From assembly GCA_910577605.1 (NCBI GenBank), contig CAJTON010000004.1, positions 9,933-23,418 on the forward strand: a stretch of DNA of 13,486 bases. The letters run 5' to 3'. The position numbers and the translations under genes are program-made. Below are positions 1-6,096 of the stretch, piece after piece. The notes under the pieces are model-generated. The model did not search any database and had not been told where the DNA came from. It worked only from the letters and a program-made list of their open reading frames with translations. This DNA is from an uncultured Butyrivibrio sp. GTDB taxonomy: Bacteria; Bacillota; Clostridia; Lachnospirales; Lachnospiraceae. How positions within the stretch are numbered: position 1 is the first letter of the stretch; every line of letters starts with the position of its first letter.

Positions 1-1299
1 TCTCTGTCTCGCGAATATCCACTCGCGGAAATGATAATTCGCCTTTCTTCTGGCTACGCCCATACCCACGAGCTTGTCGGTGATCGCGGTCTTGGCTTCC
101 TCTACCGTAAGTCCCGTAAACTCCTCGGAATTCATGAGCTTACAGCCCTTGCCGAGATAATCGTATTTCTCAAACGCCTTTTCACTCACGTCGCCGCCGT
201 CAATTACCTGTATACGGGGAAGCGAGTGCGCCTCCGAATATTCAAAGTCCCTCTGGTCATGCGCCGGAACAGCCATTACCGCGCCCGTTCCGTAATTGGC
301 AAGCACGAAATCCCCGATATATACGGGAACCTCCCTGCCGTTTACGGGATTTACGGCATAGATCCCCTCAAGGACACAGCCGGACTTGGTTTTGTTAAGC
401 TCCGTCCTGTCCATATCGTTCTTTTTGAGAGTTTCGTCTATATATGCCTGAACCTCATCCTTATTCTTTATTCTCGGCATCAGCTCCTTTACCACCTGTC
501 CGTCCGGAGCAAGCACCATAAAGGTTATTCCGTATATCGTTTCTATACATGTCGTGAAAATAGAGAAGCTGCCGCCTCCCGTGATAGTAAAATCGACCTC
601 GACGCCCTCCGACTTGCCTATCCAGTGCCTCTGCATCTCCTTTGTGGATTCGGGCCAGTCGATTTCCTCAAGACCTTCGAGAAGCTTGTCCGCAAACGCC
701 ACCTGATCTATGACCCACTGCTTCATGTTTTTGCGCACAACGGGATAGCCGCCGCGCTCCGACTTGCCGTCGATGACCTCGTCGTTTGAAAGCACCGTGC
801 CAAGCTCCTCGCACCAGTTCACGGGCATATCGACATATTTCGCGTAGCCGTCAAGATAAAGCTGCTTGAATATCCACTGGGTCCATTTATAAAATTCCGG
901 GTCGCTCGTGGCTATCTGCTTCGACCAGTCGTAGTCAAAGCCCAGCTCCTTGAGCTGCTTCGTGAAATTCTCGATATTGCGCTGCGTAAAGCCGTTGGGA
1001 TTGTTGCCGGTGCTGACCGCATACTGCTCCGCGGGAAGCCCGAACGAGTCGTAGCCCATGGGATGAAGCACGTTGTAGCCCTGCATCCTCTTCATCCTTG
1101 AAACTATATCCGTAGCGGTATAGCCCTCAGGATGTCCGGCGTGAAGTCCGACTCCGGAAGGATAGGGGAACATATCAAGAGTATAGAATTTTGGCTTGGA
1201 AAAATCCCACACATCGGTCTTAAAGGTTTCGTTTTTCTCCCAATATTCCTGCCATTTCGGTTCTATCGTTTTATGATTATAGGTTGTGGTGTTTGACAT
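1..1299 (-). CDS. leuS: Leucyl-tRNA synthetase, N-terminal 433 residues (runs off the window edge)
   Basis: Class I aminoacyl-tRNA synthetase that charges tRNA-Leu with leucine in the cytoplasm. An open frame of exactly 433 codons reaches the low-coordinate edge, so only about the first half of a usual 800-residue LeuRS is present. The start ATG (1297-1299) has a GGAGG five bases upstream. Visible landmarks are the HIGH-type signature HAGH (residues 53-56, in a YPSG..LHAGHPEGYTATD context), VNWC..LGTVL (160-170), the CP1 editing insertion from about residue 225, and the editing-pocket segment YGTGAVMAVPAHDQRD (336-351) with the conserved Asp348. The visible part ends in REWIFARQR, the approach to the second half of the catalytic domain; KMSKS lies outside. 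One oddity is that the editing threonine-rich motif reads TTCIET (249-254) instead of TTRPDT. The gene has its own promoter and is separated from ftsZ by a terminator. Identification is very secure. Confidence 0.97.
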   Translation of the reverse strand, partial: MSNTTTYNHKTIEPKWQEYWEKNETFKTDVWDFSKPKFYTLDMFPYPSGVGLHAGHPEGYTATDIVSRMKRMQGYNVLHPMGYDSFGLPAEQYAVSTGNNPNGFTQRNIENFTKQLKELGFDYDWSKQIATSDPEFYKWTQWIFKQLYLDGYAKYVDMPVNWCEELGTVLSNDEVIDGKSERGGYPVVRKNMKQWVIDQVAFADKLLEGLEEIDWPESTKEMQRHWIGKSEGVEVDFTITGGGSFSIFTTCIETIYGITFMVLAPDGQVVKELMPRIKNKDEVQAYIDETLKKNDMDRTELNKTKSGCVLEGIYAVNPVNGREVPVYIGDFVLANYGTGAVMAVPAHDQRDFEYSEAHSLPRIQVIDGGDVSEKAFEKYDYLGKGCKLMNSEEFTGLTVEEAKTAITDKLVGMGVARRKANYHFREWIFARQR

Positions 1300-1303
1300 A
1301 ACT

Positions 1304-1310
1304 TCCTCCA
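1304..1310 (-). promoter_or_regulatory. Ribosome binding site of leuS
   Basis: On the minus strand the sequence reads TGGAGGAAGT directly before ATG. The GGAGG core (1305-1309) lies five bases from the start codon, which supports this start for leuS. Confidence 0.8.
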
Positions 1311-1327
1311 ATTCATTGCTTCTGCTC

Positions 1328-1356
1328 ATTGTATCACAGCGTACGGATTTTTACAA
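1328..1356 (-). promoter_or_regulatory. Sigma-A type promoter of leuS
   Basis: On the minus strand, TTGTAA (1351-1356, 4 of 6 to the -35 consensus) is followed after a 17-base spacer by TACAAT (1328-1333, 5 of 6 to the -10 consensus). A TGA directly before the -10 gives an extended -10. The predicted 5' leader is only about 20-25 bases, too short for a T-box riboswitch, so no tRNA-sensing leader controls this leuS from here. Its position just downstream of the ftsZ terminator fits a separate leuS transcript. Confidence 0.7.
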
Positions 1357-1380
1357 GACGTGAATCAAGCCCTCAGACAT

Positions 1381-1413
1381 AAAACAAGGCATCGGAGAAC
1401 CCCGATGCCTTGT
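1381..1413 (-). terminator. Intrinsic terminator after ftsZ
   Basis: A perfect 12 bp inverted repeat, ACAAGGCATCGG / CCGATGCCTTGT (1384-1395 and 1402-1413), encloses a six-base loop. On the minus strand it is followed by a short run of four T (1381-1384). It begins 35 bases past the ftsZ stop codon and precedes the leuS promoter, so it should end the dcw transcript. The T-run is short but the stem is long and perfect. Confidence 0.85.
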
Positions 1414-1448
1414 ATAAATTTCTTGTTCCAATAATCCAATCCGCAGCT

Positions 1449-2612
1449 TTATCTTCTCTTCTGTAAAAATTCCGGGATCTTTATTCCCTTGTCGTCCGAA
1501 TTGACTTCAGCCGGCTTGGGCTTGGTAAGTCCGGGAATATCCTGTCTCGTGGTCGCCGTCTGCGAGCCGCCGTACGACTGCTGATATGTACCGCCAGTAA
1601 GCGGACGAGTCGTCTGAGGCTTATAGTTAAAGCCCGCCATAGCCGTAGCCGCCGACGCGGAATATCCGTCAAGTCCCGTCGCGATAACGGTTATGGTAGC
1701 CTGATCCTGAACGGAATCGTCGTACATCGCTCCGAAAATAATATTGGCGTTGTCTCCCGCAAGCTCCTGAACGTAGCTTGCCGCCTCGTTCGCCTCCATG
1801 AGACCGATGTCGCCGCTGATATTTATTATTACATGCGTAGCGCCCTCGATAGTAGTCTCAAGAAGCGGGCTGGCAACCGCGATCTTGACAGCCTCGATAG
1901 CCTTGTCGTCTCCCTTTGCGGTTCCGATACCGATATGCGCCACGCCCTTGTCTTTCATAACCGTCTGTACGTCGGCAAAGTCGAGATTAATAAGACCGGG
2001 TACGTTGATAAGGTCCGTTATTCCCTGTACCGCCTGCTGCAGGACCTCGTCGGCCTTCTTGAGCGCCTCCGGCATTGTCGTTCTTCTGTCTACTATATCA
2101 AGCAGCTTATCATTTGGAATTACGATAAGCGTGTCCACTGTTTCCTTAAGCTTCTCAATGCCCGTTACGGCATTGGTCATCCTCGTCTTGGCTTCAAATT
2201 TGAAGGGCTTGGTAACTACGCCTACGGTAAGTATACCCATCTCCTTGGCGATCCTTGCTACCACCGGCGCGGCTCCCGTTCCGGTCCCGCCTCCCATGCC
2301 GCAGGTAACGAATACCATATCCGCTCCCTTTATCGCCTGGGCAAGCTCCTCGGTGCTCTCCTCCGCAGCCTTTTCTCCGACCTCGGGCTTGGCTCCCGCT
2401 CCGAGACCCTTCGTAAGCTTTTCTCCTATCTGAATTGCGGTCGGCGCCTTGCAGAGCTTAAGCGCCTGCTTGTCCGTGTTGATTCCCATGAACTCAACCC
2501 CGCAAATACTCTCATCGATCATTCTATTTACAGCATTATTTCCTGCGCCGCCTACTCCTACGACGATAATTTTGGCTGATGCTTCCGACTCATTGGTTCT
2601 GATCTCTAACAA
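1449..2612 (-). CDS. ftsZ: Cell division protein FtsZ
   Basis: Tubulin-like GTPase (387 residues) that polymerises into the cytokinetic ring on the inner face of the membrane. Seen here are the N-terminal nucleotide-binding segment GVGGAGNNAVNRMI (about 19-32), the tubulin signature GGGTGTG (107-113), the T7 synergy segment NLDFADV (209-215), a variable Gln/Thr-rich linker (about 330-365) and the C-terminal conserved peptide IPEFLQKRR (379-387), the docking site for membrane tethers. The start codon is TTG, preceded by AAGGAGG at eight-base spacing. No in-frame ATG lies nearby, and the encoded MLEI start matches the usual FtsZ N-terminus. It has its own promoter and terminator. No ftsA is adjacent, so the membrane tether (FtsA or SepF) must be encoded elsewhere. 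Confidence 0.98.
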   Translation of the reverse strand: MLEIRTNESEASAKIIVVGVGGAGNNAVNRMIDESICGVEFMGINTDKQALKLCKAPTAIQIGEKLTKGLGAGAKPEVGEKAAEESTEELAQAIKGADMVFVTCGMGGGTGTGAAPVVARIAKEMGILTVGVVTKPFKFEAKTRMTNAVTGIEKLKETVDTLIVIPNDKLLDIVDRRTTMPEALKKADEVLQQAVQGITDLINVPGLINLDFADVQTVMKDKGVAHIGIGTAKGDDKAIEAVKIAVASPLLETTIEGATHVIINISGDIGLMEANEAASYVQELAGDNANIIFGAMYDDSVQDQATITVIATGLDGYSASAATAMAGFNYKPQTTRPLTGGTYQQSYGGSQTATTRQDIPGLTKPKPAEVNSDDKGIKIPEFLQKRR

Positions 2613-2619
2613 ATGATTT

Positions 2620-2627
2620 CCCTCCTT
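2620..2627 (-). promoter_or_regulatory. Strong Shine-Dalgarno deciding the TTG start of ftsZ
   Basis: The minus strand carries AAGGAGGG, with the GGAGG core eight bases before TTG (2610-2612). A near-perfect anti-16S match at this distance is the main reason for accepting a TTG start. Confidence 0.85.
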
Positions 2628-2648
2628 AAACCAAGAACATACAAATAT

Positions 2649-2677
2649 ATAATATTATTTTTTTGCCGTAATAGCAA
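2649..2677 (-). promoter_or_regulatory. Sigma-A type promoter of ftsZ
   Basis: On the minus strand, TTGCTA (2672-2677, 4 of 6) and TATTAT (2649-2654, 5 of 6) are separated by exactly 17 bases in an A/T-rich context. The predicted leader is roughly 30 bases and ends in the strong ribosome binding site. This would let ftsZ be expressed independently of the upstream wall-synthesis genes. Confidence 0.65.
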
Positions 2678-2691
2678 GCACTAATTTGCTA
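2672..2691. repeat. Inverted repeat over the ftsZ -35 element (possible operator)
   Basis: TAGCAA (2672-2677) and TTGCTA (2686-2691) form 6 bp arms eight bases apart, and one arm coincides with the -35 hexamer of the ftsZ promoter. Size and position suit a dimeric regulator, but short A/T-rich palindromes also arise by chance. No known operator is recognised. Confidence 0.35.
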
Positions 2692-2762
2692 AATTTTGAT
2701 ATTTTTGCCTTTTGCGGGAATACTTGTCCGCACCGCTGCCGCGGCGGCATACATTTATTTGT

Positions 2763-3506
2763 TCATGACTCCGTTTCCTTGAAAATCACGTTCGAGGTAT
2801 TTTTGTCAAATTTATCCAGATAAAGCGTTCCTTTCAGTCCTTTAAGACCGTCCAGCATACAGCCCAGTTCGTACACCTTGTCCGCCATATTGTCGTCGTT
2901 CTGTCCAAGCAACACCTTCACGCCGCCCACCGTCGCGGAAATCGAATTGTCCTCTCCGACCTTCACAGAGTCAACGGTTATACCGTATTTGCTGAAATAC
3001 TGGGTAAGGTCGTTCAGTACCGGAAAAATATCCATATCCGCCACCTGAAGCTTTTCATGTACGACTATACTGTAAAAATCAAGTCCTTCGACCTTGACTA
3101 CTCCGTCAAGAAGTTCAGTCGAGCTTTCCACCACCGTTCCGTCCTTGTCAAAGTACATCTTGGAATCCTTGTACTCTACATAGCCCACGATGCTTTTCTC
3201 ATAGACCGTTACCTCTATCGTACCCGGCATTTTTATAGTATAATCCACCTGCGAAATAAACGGAATGTCCGGTTTGGGCGCTTTTCCGTCAGTGTATCTG
3301 AACCAGAGAATATTTTCGTCGTTCCTGTTTTCAAATACATATTCGTAAAGCTGCTCATATGTGTATTTGTCGCTGCCCGTTATCGTTATATTTGTAATTT
3401 TATACTTATAAGTTATAAAAAGAAATACTGCGGCCGTCAAGGCGGCAAACGTAAGAACCGCTGTCAGAACTATCAGTTTCCCGTGCTTTCTTCTTTTATC
3501 CTCCAT
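2763..3506 (-). CDS. ftsQ: Divisome protein FtsQ/DivIB
   Basis: Bitopic membrane protein of 247 residues with the architecture of the FtsQ/DivIB family, which joins FtsL and FtsB/DivIC in the complex that activates septal wall synthesis. A short basic cytoplasmic N-terminus (MEDKRRKHGK) leads into one membrane segment (about 11-33). A POTRA-like extracellular region follows, starting at the YKITNITITGSDKYTYEQL stretch (about 35-53), then the beta domain (about 105-225). The start overlaps the end of murA by 34 bases, which suggests translational coupling. A Shine-Dalgarno-like AGGAG lies about ten bases before the ATG. Sequence conservation in this family is weak, so the call rests on architecture and on its place between murA and ftsZ. 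The gene ends in a 150-base spacer that carries the ftsZ promoter. Confidence 0.88.
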   Translation of the reverse strand: MEDKRRKHGKLIVLTAVLTFAALTAAVFLFITYKYKITNITITGSDKYTYEQLYEYVFENRNDENILWFRYTDGKAPKPDIPFISQVDYTIKMPGTIEVTVYEKSIVGYVEYKDSKMYFDKDGTVVESSTELLDGVVKVEGLDFYSIVVHEKLQVADMDIFPVLNDLTQYFSKYGITVDSVKVGEDNSISATVGGVKVLLGQNDDNMADKVYELGCMLDGLKGLKGTLYLDKFDKNTSNVIFKETES

Positions 3507-4762
3507 AAAATATCCGCTCCTAACTCTTCCAGATCCCTCTGTATATCCTCATAACCGCGCATGATATAGCCGCAGTCCTCTATTATCGTTTTTCCGTATA
3601 TTCCCAGCGCCGCAATGACGAGAGCCGCTCCGCATCTTAGATCCGCCGCCCGTACCGCGCCGCCGTGAAGCCTTTCACTGCCAGTGATTATCACGCTCCC
3701 GCCGTCCGTACGGACGTCCGCGCCAAGCTTTTTAAGCTCCTCCGCAGTTCGGTACCTCGATTCAAATACCTTGTCAACTATCCTGCATGAGCCGGTGGAG
3801 AAGGCCGCAAGCGCCATCATCTGCGGCTGCATATCCGTCGGAAAACCGGGATACGGCGCGGTCTCTATACTGCTCACCGCTTTTCTCCTGCCGTCCGACA
3901 GTATTATTATCTCATCGTTACCCGCGTCTGTAAATACATGACAGCCCGTTTTCTTAAGTACTTCTATGACTCCTTCAAGTCTGGCAGACTCAATGTTTCG
4001 CAGGCGTATATTTCCGCCGGTGATCCCGCATGCCGCCATATATGTCCCGGCAACGATCCTGTCCCCAGGTACGCGGTATTGAATGCCGTTAAGCTTTTCC
4101 ACGCCTTTTATGCGTATGGTGTCGGTTCCGGTTCCTTCTATATCAGCGCCCGCCCTCATCAGGAAATCGCACAGATCGACGATCTCAGGCTCTTTTGAGC
4201 AGTTTTCAAACAGATACTCCCCTTTGCCCTTTACCGACGCGAGTATAAGATTCTCAAGCGCCCCCACGCTCGGATACGGAAAACGGTAATATCCTCCTTT
4301 AAGCCGTCCGGCATAGCCTATCAGCATCCCGTCCTTTTCCTCTACCTCCGCGCCAAGCGCCCTCAGTCCCTCGATATGGTAGTCTATGGGTCTGCGTCCT
4401 ATCCGGCATCCGCCCGGATATGGCATGGCAAAGAATCCCGCCGTCGCTAAAAGCGCTCCCATAAGTATGGACGACGCCCTGAATCTCATGCAGCTTTCAT
4501 AGTCCGGTACTCCGTCCACCTTGTTGTGTAAAAGCCTTAGTCCTTCTCCGGTAAAACGGCACGAGCCGCCGTCACAGCCGCCGACGCCGTTAATGATCGC
4601 AAGCATTTCGTGAACGTCAAGTATATCGGGACAGTCCTTTAAAACCGTTTCTCCGTCCAGCAAAAGAGTCGCCGCCATTATAGGGAGTGCTGAATTTTTT
4701 GAACCCTGTATAACTAGGGTTCCCTCAAGCCTCCTGCCTCCCCTGACCTCAAGCTCGCACAT
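3473..4762 (-). CDS. murA: UDP-N-acetylglucosamine 1-carboxyvinyltransferase MurA
   Basis: Catalyses the first committed step of peptidoglycan synthesis in the cytoplasm: transfer of enolpyruvate from PEP to UDP-GlcNAc. This is the fosfomycin target reaction. At 429 residues it has normal MurA length. Lys22-Asn23 sit in QGSKNSALP. The catalytic Cys is present as Cys119 in PGGCRIGRRPID, which predicts fosfomycin sensitivity at the enzyme level. The general-base Asp lies in GFPTDMQPQ, and DLRCGAALVIA matches the C-terminal PEP-binding region. The ATG (4760-4762) follows a G-rich stretch (GGGGGT) about ten bases upstream. A 90-base leader with a candidate promoter and a nested hairpin separates it from ftsW. 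Its last 34 bases overlap ftsQ. Linkage of murA to divIB-type genes, rather than murB as in Bacillus, suits a Clostridia cluster. Confidence 0.96.
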   Translation of the reverse strand: MCELEVRGGRRLEGTLVIQGSKNSALPIMAATLLLDGETVLKDCPDILDVHEMLAIINGVGGCDGGSCRFTGEGLRLLHNKVDGVPDYESCMRFRASSILMGALLATAGFFAMPYPGGCRIGRRPIDYHIEGLRALGAEVEEKDGMLIGYAGRLKGGYYRFPYPSVGALENLILASVKGKGEYLFENCSKEPEIVDLCDFLMRAGADIEGTGTDTIRIKGVEKLNGIQYRVPGDRIVAGTYMAACGITGGNIRLRNIESARLEGVIEVLKKTGCHVFTDAGNDEIIILSDGRRKAVSSIETAPYPGFPTDMQPQMMALAAFSTGSCRIVDKVFESRYRTAEELKKLGADVRTDGGSVIITGSERLHGGAVRAADLRCGAALVIAALGIYGKTIIEDCGYIMRGYEDIQRDLEELGADILWRIKEESTGN

Positions 4763-4774
4763 AAAAGTCCATAC

Positions 4775-4834
4775 CCCCGCACGCTTCTCCGTTTGAACCG
4801 GAAAATAATAGGTTACAAACCATTATATGCGGGG
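4775..4834 (-). promoter_or_regulatory. Nested inverted repeat in the murA leader
   Basis: Outer arms CCCCGCA (4775-4781) and TGCGGGG (4828-4834) enclose a second, longer pairing between GTTTGAACC (4791-4799) and GGTTACAAAC (4811-4820), which is complementary over nine pairs with one bulged base. In mRNA read from ftsW the downstream outer arm contains the G-run that serves as the murA ribosome binding site. The fold could therefore reduce murA translation on readthrough transcripts. There is no clean T-run after the stem, so it is not a classical terminator. Function is inferred only. Confidence 0.45.
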
Positions 4835-4851
4835 CGGATTTATATTGTTAC
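4822..4851 (-). promoter_or_regulatory. Candidate internal promoter of murA
   Basis: On the minus strand a perfect TATAAT (4822-4827) lies 18 bases after GTAACA (4846-4851, 4 of 6 to the -35 consensus). A transcript started here would lack the upstream arm of the outer inverted repeat, leaving the murA ribosome binding site free. The exact -10 in a non-coding spacer is suggestive. The -35 is weak. Confidence 0.4.
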
Positions 4852-4852
4852 T

Positions 4853-6067
4853 TTATACTCCCTGTGCGCGTTCCCGCCTGCTGACCGCCGAAACCGAGAC
4901 AGGGACCCGGATCTGTCTTGATACGTTGAGAACGATCCCCATTTCGGCAAGGAGGAAAAGCACCGACGTTCCTCCGTAGCTTATGAACGGAAGCGTCACT
5001 CCCGTATTCGGTATCAGATTTGTCACGACCGCCACATTCAGCACTACCTGAATGGATATATGCGCCATGACTCCCACCACTAACATTGAGCCGAACAGAT
5101 CAGGCGCGTTATTCGCTATCACCATGAATCTCCATATGAGAAGCATGAAAAGTATTATGAGGCATATTCCTCCGAAAAGACCAAGCTCCTCGCAAATGAT
5201 AGAGAATACCATATCATTCTGCGCTTCCGGAAGGAAGCCGAGCTTTTGTATGCTCTGCCCCAGACCTTTGCCGAAAAATCCTCCCGATCCGAGAGCGTAA
5301 AGCGCCTGAAGAGTCTGCATTCCGACGTTTGACGCATAATTTTCGGGATTGCGCCACGCGAGCAGCCTTCGGAAACGGAAATGCTCGGCTGAGCTTACGT
5401 TTCCGAAAAAGTATATGAGAAACGCCGCGACAGCCAAAAGACCGATGATCGTAGCGATTATCAGCCATTTAGGTTTGGAATTTCCTATCATAAGCATAAC
5501 GTATGCTATTCCGAGTATGATTATGGCGGAACTCATATTTTTGGTGATTATGAATATCATTCCTCCTGCGATAGCCGCCATAATGCAGAACACAAGATTA
5601 TTGCGGAAGCTCTTCATCTTGTTTCCGCTGTAGCTTATGAAAGCCGCCATCATAATTATGATTCCCAGCTTTACTATCTCGGCGGGCTGCATCGAAAAGC
5701 CCGCTATTTTTATCCACCTTCTCGCTCCGTTGAACTCCATTCCGATGGGCGTCAGAACCAAAAGCACCGTGATAAGCGACCCTATGTACGCTATCCACTT
5801 GAATTTATACCAGATATGGTAATCCGTCATCGTAACCGCAAACATCACAACAAGACCTATCGCTGTCGCCTGCATCTGTTTTTTGAAATAATAAGCGGAA
5901 TCCCCTGTTTTAAGCATCGCGCTGTAGGAGCTTGTGCTGTATACCATGACAAGTCCGAACACCACAAGAAAAAGCACTATGATCAGCATACTGTAATCAA
6001 AAAAAGTGCCCTTGCGCGTAAGCGCCGTTTTCTCACGTTCGTTTTTGACCATCCGCAGATTTGCCAC
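4853..6067 (-). CDS. ftsW: Septal peptidoglycan glycosyltransferase FtsW (SEDS family)
   Basis: Polytopic membrane enzyme of 404 residues that polymerises lipid II into glycan strands together with a class B PBP at the septum. About ten hydrophobic segments are visible between residues 25 and 385. SEDS landmarks are GARRWI (114-119), SMQPAEIVKL (125-134), PEAQNDMVFSIICEELG (280-296) with the likely catalytic Asp285, and PNTGVTLPFISYGGTS (353-368). The start is GTG (6065-6067) with GGGAGG six to seven bases upstream. An ATG five codons further in lacks such a site. It lies 29 bases after murD. FtsW and the sporulation SEDS protein SpoVE cannot be told apart by sequence alone; its place after murD matches spoVE in Bacillus, but the divisome role is the more general assignment. 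Confidence 0.95.
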   Translation of the reverse strand: MANLRMVKNEREKTALTRKGTFFDYSMLIIVLFLVVFGLVMVYSTSSYSAMLKTGDSAYYFKKQMQATAIGLVVMFAVTMTDYHIWYKFKWIAYIGSLITVLLVLTPIGMEFNGARRWIKIAGFSMQPAEIVKLGIIIMMAAFISYSGNKMKSFRNNLVFCIMAAIAGGMIFIITKNMSSAIIILGIAYVMLMIGNSKPKWLIIATIIGLLAVAAFLIYFFGNVSSAEHFRFRRLLAWRNPENYASNVGMQTLQALYALGSGGFFGKGLGQSIQKLGFLPEAQNDMVFSIICEELGLFGGICLIILFMLLIWRFMVIANNAPDLFGSMLVVGVMAHISIQVVLNVAVVTNLIPNTGVTLPFISYGGTSVLFLLAEMGIVLNVSRQIRVPVSVSAVSRRERAQGV

Positions 6068-6096
6068 GGTATCCCTCCCTTTGCCTCAATAAATCC

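Noticed and set aside
31..789. Long plus-strand open frame opposite leuS (252 codons)
   Set aside because: It is a shadow of the leuS codons: no recognisable domain and no ribosome site. The minus strand reads a perfect LeuRS through the whole stretch.
1300..1380. T-box riboswitch upstream of leuS
   Set aside because: The space from the promoter to the start is only a few tens of bases, with no T-box motif or specifier stem.
1798..2579. Two overlapping plus-strand open frames opposite ftsZ
   Set aside because: Composition is Ser/Ile/Val or Arg/Leu-rich, as expected of antisense to a conserved gene. FtsZ is complete on the other strand.
2713..2749. GC-rich hairpins (TGCCGC-G-GCGGCA at 2737-2749 and TGCGG/CCGCA at 2713-2732) after ftsQ as a terminator
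   Set aside because: Short stems, a very small loop in the first, and A residues rather than T follow on the minus strand; no terminator call is justified.
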